Shown here: in pieces, positions 9,619-22,730 of the stretch
Layout of the letters: the number at the start of each line of letters is the position of its first letter
Position numbering within the stretch: position 1 is the first letter of the stretch
Source of the DNA: Symsagittifera roscoffensis
Taxonomy: Eukaryota > Xenacoelomorpha > Acoela > Convolutidae
NCBI RefSeq assembly: GCF_963678635.1
Contig: NC_087063.1
Coordinates: 71,507,617 to 71,571,616 of the forward strand
Direction of reading: 5' to 3'
DNA: 64,000 bases
Notes under the pieces: model-generated
What the model saw: only the letters and a program-made list of their open reading frames with translations
Told to the model about the DNA's origin: nothing
Database searches by the model: none
Position numbers and translations under genes: made by a program

Positions 9619-12600
9619 ATGTCATTCAAAAATCTAGGAAATAAACAAACAATAAATTTACACAACTGTGAGATGGATAACAAAAAGTACGATCTTGTCA
9701 TCACACCTCATACACAAACAGTTGGATACATTAGAACAAAACGACAAACAATAAAAAGAAAAATTATAAACAAACAAAGACAAATCACACGAAAAAGGTT
9801 TTCAAAAAATAGAAACGCATTTTCAGAATCAGAAGTCAGCAATTTAGATGAACTCTACAAATTAAAAGAATCAATTGATAAAAATTGTCCCATTCACGAT
9901 CAATTATATTTTTCCGATTCAGAAACATCTTCAAATTCATCAAAAAGAGGAAAAAGAAGAATAAAAAAGCAATACAAACACAAACCAGTACACTTGTATA
10001 AATGGAATCAACCAATTAGACACATTGATAGTTATATATTAACAGTCATCAAACGAAAAATGAGCCACACTCAAAGTGACGATAGTCCAGATGACGAAGA
10101 GATTTACCCCTTCCTGATAGATGCACCCGATAATAGAGGGCAACATGATTTTTGCAAGAATTTACTCGTAAATTTGTTTGAACCCGGAATCAGTCCATGC
10201 AAAGCAGAATTCCCAGATGTAAAAATCAAAAGACAAATTATTGAACTTTATTTGAAAGATATATGTAACTTAACACAACAATGTGGAATCTACACCATAG
10301 AATTCAGCACACCAAATACGAATCATCGTAAATACGTAATTCAAACAGATGATCTTAAATTAAAATTTTCAAAAGTATTCATAGAATATATCAAAAGCAT
10401 ACAATATCATAATTCACAAAGAGCAAACTCTATATTCACCAACGAAGTTTTTGCAATAATATATACCTATATTTCTATATTAGAAAAAACAGAATTTCAA
10501 AGTATCTCACCAACTGAAACATCCAAACATACAAAAGTACGACAGGAAATCACATTATTTTCAACTTTTTTACATATAATCAAAGAAAATTTCACTAAAG
10601 ACGATGTTTCACAACACACAAAACATGACTTACAAAAAATTTTGGCATGGTTTATAATAGATTATTTTACACATAATTTAGACTTAATTTCACAAGCAAG
10701 AAAAAATTTTAGACCTCAAACTCCAAATGATGATACTGTCATTACAGAACAATCAGACTACGTTTGGGACCCTGAATGGTCTCATCCTACATTTATAAAT
10801 ATCCCACAATCTATTTCAAGTCAAGCAATAAGTACAATATCTTACCACAGAGATTATGTAAAAGTAGTACCACTAACCATTGATGCAACACCATTAAACT
10901 ACAATACATTTTTACCTGATACACGAAATAACAGTTTAAATTCGACCGTCATACACAATGAAAACCTTAATGGAACTAGAAATCTTACTTAACAAGATAT
11001 TCAAACACCATCACACTTCATAAATGAAGAAAATGTCCAAACAACAACAACTACACAACAAAGTATTTCACCAATACATCCAAATTTAACAACACCAAGA
11101 AATACAAAAACTTCACTGGCACAAGTAACCTTACAATCAACCGTTAAACCTTCGGTTGCTCCAAAATATTCACATATGGATTATCAAACATATAGACCCA
11201 TGACAGTACCATCAAAACCACGAAAAACGTTCACAAGAAACACTTTTGCAGAACACAATTATAATTATGCACATTCGTCAAAACCAAACTACCCCCCACG
11301 AAAAAATAAAAATCATGTATGTTCTCACTATTGGGATAACCCAATGACAACAACCAACTCAGTAAATTTTCGAACTAATTCACATCCTCCACAGGATCAT
11401 AGTGAAAATTACCCATTCTTTCAACAAAATAAAAATAAAAAGCAAGCACCTCATCATACAGATTACTTATCATCTGATGATGATTATTTACAAACAGACA
11501 TTTTTGCACTATATACCCAAGAATATCGCACACAAGGATCGCGACGACCTCATACATATAATAGAATTTTTTCTCCAAACCCAACAGATACACGAAATCA
11601 ACAACCAATACATACGCCAAATCCAACTAATACACAATCTTTTCAACCGATTCAACCACAAAACCCAATGACTATACACTCGTATTAACCAACTCAAATG
11701 CAAAATGAAATACCACTTCCATATTATCTTCAGCAACACGAAATAACAAAAAACCAACTTTCAAATTTTACGCAAATGCCAAATGCCGCAGAATCACTAC
11801 AAATGACAATGAATCCTTACCTCATGGGTGGATTATCAATAACATCAAATAAATCACTGATGGTATTTACAGGAACAGATCCTGAATATTCTGTAGAAGA
11901 TTATTTAAATGCAGTAACAGCAAATTTAATTTTAAATATAGGACCTGAACCAATTAATACGCCACTACATCAAAATTGGATACATATACGCACAGCATTG
12001 ATACAAACAACCTTAGATGGCGCAGCTCAAAAATGGTTTTCAGTATTACCTACAGAAATAAAATCAGACTGGAAAAGATTTACACAAGAATTTTCAAAAA
12101 TGTTTGACTCCGAAAGAAATAAACAACACCAAAGAGTTTTATGTAATGAAATTCGCAGATTACCAAATGAAACCATCAAACAATTAGCAGTACGTATAGA
12201 AACACTAGTACGAAAAGCATATTCACTTAATACACATGACTATAAAAACACAAAAATGACAGAAATTTTAATGATGACCTTAACACCTCAATTAAGGAAA
12301 ATAGCAATAAAAAACAGAGCATCTCATCCTTCCTCAATTCGAGAGCCAGATTTAGATTTTCGAAAACTAGTAGACAAACTAAAGCAAGCGGAAATCACAA
12401 TGAAACTTGAAGAAACAGAAAATCTAAAACTACAATATGTTAATCGAATTGAAACAAACACTACACATATAAATAACATACAGGAATCAGATACAGACCT
12501 ACTTGAAAAAATCACTGAAATGCTTAATATTTATGAAAAATACTCAAATTGTAAAGGCAAACCATCTTTCAAAAAATGGTGTAAATATTGCCGACGATAC

Positions 12601-12621
12601 GGACACAGTATTTCCGAGTAG
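9619..12621 (+). pseudogene. gag: Gag polyprotein with very long N-terminal extension
   Basis: A single frame is open over about 1000 codons except for TAA at 10990-10992 and 11686-11688. The first ~690 codons are unusual: a basic segment (RTKRQTIKRKIINKQRQ) near residue 50, a serine-rich acidic patch, a helical middle, and a Pro/Thr/Asn/Gln-rich low-complexity tail. The last ~300 codons, from 11698, look like a retrotransposon capsid: FTGTDPEYSVEDYLNAV, then GAAQKWFSVLP and DWKRFTQEFSKMF. The frame ends inside a zinc knuckle (C-K-Y-C-R-R-Y-G-H), whose last cysteine is lost at the stop or frame change near 12619. The N-terminal block resembles no Gag domain I know. It could be a separate matrix-like protein or a captured gene. 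Confidence 0.8.
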
Positions 12622-13096
12622 ACAAAAAAGTAGACAAAAACAACAAGATAACCAAAACAAACCTCAAAAGCATAAAGAACCAAATAAATCGTTCTATCAA
12701 TATATGAAAAAAGATCAAAATCTACCAAACAAAAATATATATAGGAACAACAGTTCAGGAAAATCACTTCCGAACAACACCAATTACACAAGAAATCAAT
12801 CACCATATAACTCAAGTTATAGAGGAAGATCACCAGAACGAAGAAATACACAGAATTCTTCACAAAATAATTATAATCGATCAAATAGTCGAAATAATTA
12901 TTCGAGATCAAATTCCAATGCAACACACTTTGTTTCTAGATCCAGTTCCCAATCAAACCCAAGGAATAAACACTATTCCAATAATCAATCACGAAACTCA
13001 TCATACAACAGAAATAGAAACTATTCACATAATCGAAATAGAAGTTTGTTCGAACAATCGAAATCAGAATTACCCGAACAATCGATCAAGAAATAA
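12503..13096 (+). pseudogene. Nucleocapsid-like Arg/Asn/Ser-rich region, frame-shifted from gag
   Basis: From about 12610 the coding signal moves one frame and continues as a strongly basic region rich in Asn, Arg, Ser and Tyr (repeated NYSRSNS, RNRNYSHNRNRS). Such basic low-complexity tails follow the zinc knuckle and bind the RNA genome. The frame changes again near 13060-13090 into the frame that leads to the protease, where the N-R-S-rich text continues from 13040 to 13178 (TGA at 13176). The first shift cuts the zinc knuckle itself, so it is a lesion and not a normal gag-pol frameshift site. Confidence 0.75.
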
Positions 13097-13178
13097 CTCG
13101 TATAATAGATCAAACTATCACAGATCAAATGACAATTATCAAAACAGATCACGGAATAATTCAAAAAATCGAAACTGA

Positions 13179-14771
13179 AGTTATAATAATCAATATAGAA
13201 ATTATTCCCAGTCACCACATAGGAATAATAACCATTATAATAATTCTAAACATCGATACAGAAGTAGTACACCAAAACATCAAAGACATATTAATCAAGT
13301 ACAGTCAAATGAAGAAACAACATCAGACCCCCCAGGTATTGATGACACAGGAAGTAACGAACTACAACTAAATCAAATAAACTGTGGATCATCAGATACA
13401 GAAAGTGATACAGAAAATACCATCTCCGTAAATATGATAACAGTCGAAAAGGACTACGAACCTATCATATCTGAACAACCTTTTGCATCACATTTATATG
13501 AAAATCAATTGGAACTCCTTCGCAATTATTATATTGAACCCATCAATACTACACAAACTGCACAAGAAATAAACGAAATTACCACGGTAAATAAACCCGA
13601 TGAAAAAGACAAAATAAAATGTTTAAACACAAATCATATTTATCAAAATATACAAAAAAAACAACCCAGAGAAAAAACTTGGACAATACCATTTCTCTTA
13701 GAAAGTCCAAGAAACCAAGAATTTTAACCACCAGATCTTGAAATTGATTTTTTAATTGATTCAGGAGCAGAATCAAACATAACTAATTTTCCCACATGGA
13801 ATGAAATTAAAACATTACATCCAAAATTAACGCCTCTTGCAACCTCTAGTAAACTAGCAACATCACAAGGATCAACATTAGTAAATTATGGGAAAATCCA
13901 ATTATTGCGTCTCCCCACAAGAACAATGGAACAAAATAAAATTCTAAACAAACCATTTAAACAAATATTTCATTTTACTGATATTAAACACAATATCCTT
14001 GGCATACCATTTATATCAAAATATATAACAACAATCAACATCTTGAATAGTAAAATACTAATCAAAGATAAGTACACAAAAACAAAAAATACAGCTCTAA
14101 CATTTTTTCAAAGATTAAATAAACAACCACCATTCTTCTCAAAATTTTATCCAATTTATAACCAACAACGGAAACACCTGAAACCACTATCAGGAAATAT
14201 ATATAACTTTTCAATAAAACAAGTTCACCAGTATGATAAAAATCAAAATAAACAAGAACTTTTTATGTCAGACTTTGAATTTAAACCTATTTACAAGTTT
14301 TTCAAAATCACGATTTCATCTATAAAATATTTGAAAAACACGAATTCCGACATCATTTTGCTACACGTGTATAACAATACACCGTATCAAGTAACCTTAC
14401 CCTTAGAACTTTTAGGATATTGCGAAACAAACGCTACAATCTCACCCATACATGAAAAAGCATACCGCGTAAATAATATACTCCAATTATTAGATATTTG
14501 CCAATCCACAATTCTTAAGGAAGAATTATCCATAAATAACATAATAAGCAATGAAAAGAGAAAGACAGATTGTTTCACAAAAACACCATATTTTAAACCA
14601 ACATTCAATATAACAAATTACACAAAAGAACAACAACAATTTTTAACGATGTTTAACTTTGAACACTCACAAATTACACATATCGAATTTGACAAACTAG
14701 CAAAACAACTATTAAAATATTCAACAGTCTACGCAACATCAAAATTTGATGTTGGGAAAATCAGTTCATGA
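13179..14771 (+). pseudogene. pro: Aspartic protease region of Pol
   Basis: One frame is open from 13179 to the TGA at 14769-14771, apart from TAA at 13725-13727. Thirty bases after that TAA comes FLIDSGAESNI, with the catalytic D-S-G-A at 13758-13769; this is the retropepsin active site. ILGIPFISKY near 13995 matches the C-terminal hydrophobic ILG block of the family. The remaining ~230 codons link to RT and carry no domain I can name. The residues needed for catalysis are intact, but the stop upstream would separate protease from Gag. Confidence 0.85.
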
Positions 14772-16305
14772 CTACATCTCCCGTTAAAATCTGACGCAGT
14801 TTTCAAAAAACAAAGAGCTAGTAAAGTACCAATTCATTTACATGACAAAGTAAACAGATTACTTGATATTTTAGAACAATACAAAATTATCTCACCAGTA
14901 AATAAAGAAAAACAACCAAAAGGTAACACATTTATTAACCCTGTTATCATCCTAGCAAAAGGAGAATCATTAAAAATAGTTTTAGACGCTAGATACCTCA
15001 ATTCACTAACAGACGAATCAAAATACAATTGGCCTATTGAACCAATACAAATTATTTTAACAAAAAAAAAAGGAAAATACTTTACAACCGCAGATATGAA
15101 TAGTGCATACAATCAAATGCCACTAGATGAACAATCACGACTTTTAACACAGTTTGTTATTGGAAATCAACAATATGAATTCAACTGCCTATTCTATGGA
15201 ATTTCCATAGGACCAGCAGCAATTTCAGCTTTTATGAGCAAAATTTTAAGACCACTAATACTCAAGAAAAACGCAATCACCTATTTAGACGATGTTTTTT
15301 TGCAATTACAGACAAAAGAAGAAATGTTTACAGCTATAGAACACTATCATAAAATACCTCAGAACGAAAATCTGAAGGCCGCCCCCAATAAATCACACTT
15401 CTTTTTAACACGAGTTAAATTTTTAGGACATAATATAGAAAGAAACACAATCACTCCATTAAAATCACGCATTGATGCTACTCAAAAACTTCAACCACCA
15501 ACAAACAAAAAGAAAATCCAAGAATTCCTTGTAATGTTAAATTTTTCAAGCAAGTACGTTTATAAAATGCAATTATATTTAAGACCGTTCTATAATATCC
15601 TCAGACAACAAAATAATTTTGAATGGACCACTGAACATCAAACACGATTTGAAGAAATTAAAAAACTTTTAACTGGACAAATATCAAACACAATTCCAGA
15701 TCCAAATCAACCATTCTATGCAATGTACGATGCCTTAAATTTTGGCATCGGCGCAGCATTACTACAATCACACAGTGGTACAAATAAAATGAACCTTATA
15801 TCAGCAAATTCCCGATTATTCACTCAAGCAGAGCTACGACTCTCAACTCTAATGAGAGAATGTACAGCTATAATTTATACACTTACAGAATATGAATTTC
15901 TGATACAGTTCTATTCACAGATCATAAACCAATCATTTTTATCTTTACACAAAGGTCAAATCCCAATCACCGAGTTTATAGATTTCAATTATTTCTAAAG
16001 AAATTTCGAAACTTACATATAGTTTGGACAGCAGGAAAGAATCTCGCATTACCAGATACATGAAGTCGAAATACACCACCTGAATTACTTACACGAAAAA
16101 CTACAGTTGAAATACCCAAAAATATAAAATTTTACCTTGCAAAAGACGAAACATCATCCCGATTAGAATGCAAATATGCAGTAAAAACTGACATTGAACA
16201 ATCACAAATAAATAACTTACAACATTTCCCACTTTACTTAGATTGCCAAAATAATCACTCTGAAGTTGATCTACTTTCAAACCAATTCCATACTCACAAT
16301 GGATA
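14772..16305 (+). pseudogene. pol: Reverse transcriptase and RNase H of Pol
   Basis: Continues the protease frame past the TGA at 14769. Fingers and palm motifs are clear: NPVIILAKG and LKIVLDARYLNS (14940-15015), TADMNSAYNQMPLD (15090 on), FYGISIGPAA, the catalytic Y-L-D-D at 15282-15293, then KFLGHNIE. An RNase H-type block (YAMYDALNFGIGAALLQ) starts near 15718. At about 15900 the reading shifts frame. The rest of RNase H follows in the new frame (IVWTAGKNLALPDT), where TGA at 16061-16063 falls where a D-x-L-S-R motif is expected. The connection region decays further from 16305. The protein acts in cytoplasmic capsids, copying genomic RNA to DNA. Confidence 0.9.
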
Positions 16306-16544
16306 AAAAATAACACCCAACAAAAACGAATAAAACACAACTCGCATAAAAAAGACCTTTTTCGTTAATTGAAAAAAAAAATTTAACTGATAAAATAAAT
16401 TTATCAGGACCACAAACAAATGATTCAAAATACACAATAAATCAAGTCTTTGACCTCCATGACCCACTTGACACAATTCCCCTATCTAAGTTAGAAATTG
16501 AAAATATTTTTCTCCCTCCAACAGATAAAATTACAATTGAAATC

Positions 16545-18220
16545 TTGAAACAATATCAAAATTTTGACCCAGTAATTAGACAACTAAAATCATGGCGCAA
16601 ATACAAAACTAAGCCCGTAAAGGCAGATACCACAATTTTAGGAAATAAAACACTCCTCCGATATTTCCGAAAATTTAATAATACAACAATTAATGAAAAC
16701 ACAGACCTTCTAGATTATCAATTAAATGATTCTTCAGTTCCTTGTCTCCCTTTAAGTATGATTCTAATAGCTTTTAACACTTCACATACACAAAACATTA
16801 AAGGACTCTCTGGATCAGAGAAAACATATTTAAATTTTACACAAAATTTTTATTTCCCAAATGCACCAATTTGGATAAAAGTACTATGCAATGAGTGTAT
16901 AGTATGTCAGCTAAACAAACCTTATCCAAATCAAAATTCGATACAAAAAGACCATTTTCACCATCCTCTGAAGGAAACTCCTAAATTATGGTAATTATTG
17001 ATGCATTTACACATTATGTAGAACTCAACCCAGTACCACATTGTAACGCTTATTATGCCTACACAACACTTTATGAACACTGGATAGCTAAATTCGGATT
17101 ACCCGAAATCTTAGTTACAGACAACGGTACAGAATTCATAAATAATGAAATCATCACACTATGTCACTTATATAACATCAAACACAAACCGCGTACATCT
17201 CATGCACCTTGGACAAACGGTTTAGTCGAAGGTATGAAACGTTCACTACAAGAATATCTTAGATGTATCATAAATGGAAATGATACAAGATACACAGAAT
17301 GGTCAGCAAATGTAAAATTATTTCCCTTAGCATATAATTCACAAATTACGACAACTCTAGGAATGTCACCATACGAAATGGTTCTTAATCAAAAGCCACG
17401 TAAACCAATTATGTTTACAGCAAACTCTCATAAAAATGCACAAGGTCATTGCCAGCCAAATAAAGACTCAGTTTGTTATAACCTACCTTTACACACGCAT
17501 GATGAAGATCATTTTCATCACCCACAAATTCTTAAATTAGCCTCCGGTACACACACCGAATGGATTTTAAATAGAGATAAAAAACACAATGAAATTTACC
17601 AAAGAATAACAAAAAAATTGTTACAAAGGCAAAACATTAACGAACAAATTAATTCACGCTTTACACCAGCCTCAGATTTAAAAATTGGAACATTTGTCTT
17701 AATACCTAATTTTAATACACAAAAAGGAATTTCTAAAAAATTACAACCCCTTCGCAAAGGACCATACCAAATAATTGCCAAACCCACTGACGTCACATAT
17801 AAAATCACCGATTCAGACCAAAAAGAAATTGTTCAAAATCGGAACAATCTATTGCCTTACTACCCAAAAGAATACGCACTACGCGAATTAACTCAATTAT
17901 ATTCTTTCACAGGTTTAAAAGTTATTCAAAATCATCCACATACGGAAAATGAAATAAATGAACAAAACGACATTCACCATGAAAAACGAAATAAAAAACC
18001 AACTACAACCCAAAACAATACAAAAAAGCTAGATCAAAAAATACCTCAAAAAGAAAGGAAAAATAGAACAATGATAGAAAAAATTATACCACAAGAACAA
18101 ATCGAGAAATCAGAACATGGAGAATCATCAAGACTTAGAAATCAACCACGTAAAAACTACAAAACATTCATCCCACAATCTAAATTATTAAAGAAAGTTG
18201 AATTTCAAAAACAGCTTTAA
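16545..18220 (+). pseudogene. int: Integrase of Pol
   Basis: Two frames. 16545-16994 encodes the zinc-binding module with C-N-E-C-I-V-C near its end, but the second zinc histidine expected after K-G is leucine (KGLSGSEKT). The catalytic core then continues in the frame of 16988-18220. The first catalytic Asp is at 16940-16942, separated by an in-frame TAA at 16982. The second Asp is in LVTDNGTEF (17120) and the Glu in NGLVEG, exactly 35 residues apart, giving D,D-35-E. Spacing between the zinc module and first Asp looks short, suggesting a small deletion near 16930. A GPY/F domain (LRKGPYQII) lies near 17755. A basic tail of ~120 residues ends the protein. No chromodomain was seen. Confidence 0.9.
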
Positions 18221-19063
18221 TTTAAAAATTATTAATCTTTGCACCTCTGAAACATTTTGAACTTTCATTTTTCAAAATAACATGCTGACAAACACGCAAC
18301 GATTCTAGTTCAAATTTAGCCAATAGGATTCATTCAATCCATCCCCTTCTATAACTATAACACCAACTTATTAGCAGAAAGATATTCAACTCCAGGCATA
18401 TCTATAACTATAACTTTGCAACCTCCAGGTCAAAAAGAAGCAACTTGCTAAAACTTGACAACTAAAATAAATACCACCATAATATTACAACCCTCCCCTA
18501 TCTAATAACGCAAAGATCAACAAGCTTTTCCCAACTCAGACCTCAAAAACCCTCTAACCAAAAATCACAAAATAGCCTAAAGTAAAAGTAAAAAAGGACC
18601 ATAATCATATAGCCTAAAGTACAAAATTCTCAAAAATACCCCAGATCATCTGACATATAAAAATAAAGCAAAGAAGATCTCTCGAACACCATAAATTTAG
18701 CCCCCAACAACTTTTCACAAAACTCAACCCACTTGTCAAAAAATCAATAAATAACTCGACCACACTTGAAAATCGCCCCAAACAACAAAAAATATTCGAC
18801 CAAGAAATCATTTCTTAAATACTCTTCTCTCAATCAGTCAATATCTTTAAGCAATTTAAACAATATTTTCAATATTTTTATAAACTTTTTCACAATACTT
18901 AAACTTTTATTCATATTTCTCTTTGATACCTTTGAAGCCTTTATAAAAATTTTAATCATTTTTGCAATATTTTTAAATTTTCTACTCCCTATTTGAAATA
19001 TATCTCCAACTTTCCCAAATCATTGGCCATATTCACAGGTACGATAAACCAAAGTTTATTTAA
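18221..19063 (+). other. Pol-to-ORF2 interval, possible splice acceptor at 19038
   Basis: About 0.85 kb without a convincing gene. A 76-codon frame at 18766-18996 encodes a Phe/Ile/Leu-rich hydrophobic tail and could be a small membrane peptide, but composition alone could create it. A pyrimidine-rich run followed by TTCACAG ends at 19038, 26 bp before the next ATG, and would suit a subgenomic splice acceptor for the downstream genes. Confidence 0.45.
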
Positions 19064-20397
19064 ATGATACGAACCATTTTTAGTAGAACAGATATTTTTT
19101 TACTATTTGTAATTTTTATAACATTTTTATCATCCCTAATATTGACAATATGCAAATGTATAAAAAAGGCAAGCATAACATTCGCCTTAGCAACAATCCT
19201 TTTAATTATTTTCCTTGAAGAATACTACAATAAACATAAATTTTTTCACTAAAAAAAATCAATCAAGACAACCTTTAAAAATTGCTAACCAACAATCACA
19301 CAGTCAGTCTTCACCGACATCATCCCAAGAAAATCCGACAATACCTACAACTACCCAAAACCCCCAAACATCCACACGAATTTCTTTCCAAGATAACCCA
19401 TACACTTTTGAAGAACGACACGCTCGCTTATCTGAACCATTAGAACCAGTTCAGCGACAGGCACCCCTAAGTGAACCAACATATAACTTGTACCCAACAT
19501 TACCACAAGAATTAAGTAGAATAAGAAATATTAGTCAAAACCAAAATACAGTTGAAATAAATGGACAAATTATACATCCACGACGATATAGAAATTTTCA
19601 AACCCCCCGAGTTCATTTTGATATACCCCAATCCCCATCACCAAGTACTCCAGAAAACCCAATTAGCATACTACCGGAAACCCCTACACTTCTTTCACAA
19701 CGTAGCACCTCAAGTAAACCCTCAGATTACTTATGTTCAACACCAACATCTGAACAAATACGTGACAATCCCTTTAACCCCCCCCAACCAAACGTCACGA
19801 CTACCATATTGGACAACATACTCATTCACACAAGGTGAACTAAATTTAATAAATGACCCAATAGATATTTCTACGGATACAACAACATCATCATTACTAC
19901 CAGAAACATTATCACTACCGTCAACACCATCAATAAGCCAGATTTCACCGACGCCTTTCCCCCTAAGTTTTCCAAATAACCTCGACGCTAGATATCGAGA
20001 ACAATCATGAACAAATATCCCTTTAAGATTAGATTGGAACACGTTCACAGCACCCCCACCATTATTCGGACAACATCCCGAAAGTAACCGACTCCACAAT
20101 TGGGCACTCCATAGACTACAATATAGACAAGACATCCACGAAGACATTCGTGACCATAACATCCAAATACTCCAACAAAATAGTCTACAATTAAAATTTG
20201 AAATCACGGTTAAACTTAACAACATTGCTCAACATCCTTACCCATTAAACCCACCCAATATAACAGCTCAATCGCTACCAACACCATATATAACAACTGA
20301 AGTAATATATAAATACGACAGATACACCAAAAAGACAAATGGTTACATCACATTTTATAACCCATACTCAGGATTATCATACACATGTATATTCTAA
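19064..20397 (+). pseudogene. Unknown ORF2: membrane anchor plus disordered region, broken
   Basis: The first frame (19064-19252) gives 62 residues with two hydrophobic segments (IFLLFVIFITFLSSLILTI and ASITFALATILLIIFL) around CKCIKK. Near 19215-19252, next to T and A runs, the signal moves to a second frame (to 19838) rich in Pro, Ser, Thr and Gln. Within 19600-19838 it moves to a third frame that is open to 20397 except for TGA at 20008. The last ~130 residues are less biased (LDWNTFTAPPPLFGQHP, HNWALHRLQYRQDIHEDIRDHN). The end overlaps the envelope ORF start by 13 bp. If joined it would be ~430 residues with an N-terminal membrane anchor. I recognise no family; a retroviral accessory or leader protein is a guess from position. 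Confidence 0.5.
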
Positions 20398-22729
20398 AAA
20401 TATTGATACTTCTACAAATCCTTTTACTAGCATTTTCCGATCAGAACACAAATCCTTCTCCCCGCACAGGACCCCAGGACTTATTAGTAACACACTACGA
20501 TTGTGAAGAAAATGAACAAAAAACACTACACAAATATGCAATAAATCAAGTATCACAATGCGAAACGGAACCACAAGCTATAGAAACTACAAATGTAATA
20601 ACGACACTGTATTCAAAAGCCCGAGCAACAACAGTTGCAGGATATAAATTTACAGCAACATTTTCCGAAAAGAAAGTACATTGTTCACAAGTTTCAAACG
20701 GAAATAAAAACCGACTTGACCACGAATCATTCTACCAAAGTAATTTGAACGACTTCTACATCTAAATCCCGATGATTGTAAAAACGAGCTACTCAGATTA
20801 AATATCACAAGAAATAAAAACACCGACGGAAAACTAGTATATTTTCAAGTCTTTGCCGATTCTGTACATCAAGCAGAACTTGAAAGATATCAAGGACATA
20901 TAAAACTAGATGAAAAATACCCATACAACGGCGCACACGGAAGATTAATTTATGACATGCATGATAAGCACTGGATACCACACATTGGTGTAAATAATCC
21001 ATCAAACTGCAAACCAGACACAAAAAACAAAGGATATCAAGAAATAATGTTTTTCGATTGGAAAATACAACTCGAACAAATACAACTCACACGAGATTTA
21101 TCCGAAAACACAATGATCTATCAAGGAATTAGATTACCTTGTAAAAACGATCAAGGTTATTGTGATCCTACAACACGGACACAAGCAAAAATTGTTTGGT
21201 TTCCCGAAGATACATGCACAACATTTCAAGTAGCAAAAATACACGCTCGAATGATAAAATTTCACGAAAAATTTTTTAAACAATCAATTCCATATGAACA
21301 AGTCCATCCATCACGAAAACAAAGTACTGATTTTCGAAATCTCCATAGTATAGAAAATGAATTAACACGTTTCCAAATATATCAAGAAACAGAAATCGCA
21401 TGCAAATACAGAAACCCACTTTACAAAACTCAAAATTCTGAAATATTAGTTGAATACGAAAAAGGTTTCGACATGACCACTGAAAAAATTAAAATTGACC
21501 CTTATGCCACAGGTCACCCTCTACACGAAGGAACATCATATATACCAGTTAACTTTCAAAAAAGTAATGGTCAACCTGGTGGAAAACTAAAGCCACATGA
21601 CACTAGAAGCACACGCTTACAAGAACTATCACTAATGAATAATTCTTATTTTGGTAATATCCACTATGATATCCACTTAGATATGAAGTTAGACTACACG
21701 ATTAGTCGAATTTTTCAAGAGATGTCACTCTCCGAATTAGAAACACTTCACCAACTATGCGAATTAGAAAGGACACAAATCCTACAATCACTTGCACTAG
21801 CAGTATTAAAAATACTCTACGCAGGATATTTACTATCAGGAAATAGATCAAATTTTCTAGACTACGAAGGAAACATCTTATGGTTTTATACTTGTACCAA
21901 AAAAGTATCACCACTATATGTTTTTGAAGATAAAAGATGCTATAAAAGAATCCCTATCTTTTATAAAAATAAAGTACATTTTGTTGAAACACTTTCAAGA
22001 CGAACATATTTTTGGGATACCGCAATCCCATGTGGATCAGAGAATAGCCACAATGTAGTACAATTGAACCCTGATGAAGATAAATATTATCTTCTTACTC
22101 CATACCCCACGTTAATGCAATCACTCAAAAAATTTTCACCCGAAAGCATCAGAGCTATTGCTCGTAATCCAAATATTGATTTACAATCAATTGGAATATA
22201 TTCAAAATCAGACATCCAACACCACATTAGAGCACAACAATTCCAAGAATTATTAACACAAATGGACACTATACAAAGACAATCAATTGATCAAAATTTA
22301 CGAAAACTTGCAGATATTTATACACAAGATTATAGCGGATATTTTAAAAACATTTAAGACTATATATATCTAGACGGTGAAAAATACAGACCACAAGATA
22401 TTTCACCCATAAATATTTTTAGCTTTGTTACACTAAAAAATGAAATTCTCGATTTTCTAGGATGGCCCTATTACATCTTAGAAAAATTAAATATCCTATA
22501 CGCAATGTTTAACTTTATAGAATTTCTTTTTTCATTTTTAAAAGGAATCTATAACACATGCGCTATACACACACAAGTAAATAGACAAGCAAGTGTAGCA
22601 CGCATACTATTTGCAGGATTTTTTGGAATTTTTTCATCATCAATCAACAAAATTCTTCTAGACGCACAAATAAAAGAATATAATACAAAAAATAGCGACA
22701 AGACAGAACACATACGACGAAGAACATAA
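20385..22729 (+). pseudogene. env: Envelope-like glycoprotein, broken
   Basis: Begins with a signal peptide (MYILKILILLQILLLAFS). A Y-D-C at residues 38-40, a cysteine ~20 residues later and a V-x-C after FSEKK follow. A single frameshift near 20740-20765 moves the reading to the frame of 20957-22357. TAA at 22355-22357 interrupts it, and the same frame continues to 22729. Towards the C-terminus comes an aromatic/cysteine pattern (LWFYTCTKKVSPLYVF, CYKRIPIFY, AIPCGS), then a hydrophobic region (FIEFLFSFLKGIYN, ILFAGFFGIFSS) and a charged tail. Total span ~780 codons. Position after pol and this domain order fit a retroelement Env. The Y-D-C start and the spaced C...CY...IP...C pattern recall the glycoproteins of arthropod chuviruses, which LTR elements are known to have captured; that link is from memory of pattern, not from a search. 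The breaks exclude a functional product. Confidence 0.7.
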
Positions 22730-22730
22730 T

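Noticed and set aside
12603..12625. A programmed gag-pol frameshift site near 12610
   Set aside because: The frame change falls inside the zinc knuckle and destroys its last cysteine, so it is a lesion. A true site could lie elsewhere.
9619..22729. In-frame TAA/TGA stops in gag, pol and env might mean a reassigned or read-through stop codon
   Set aside because: All three stop codons occur, together with many frameshifts. About 1.5% LTR divergence over ~15 kb of coding sequence predicts a similar number of nonsense and indel lesions by neutral decay.
20385..22729. A functional envelope or infectious retrovirus
   Set aside because: The env frame has a frameshift near 20740-20765 and a stop at 22355, and gag and pol are broken as well.
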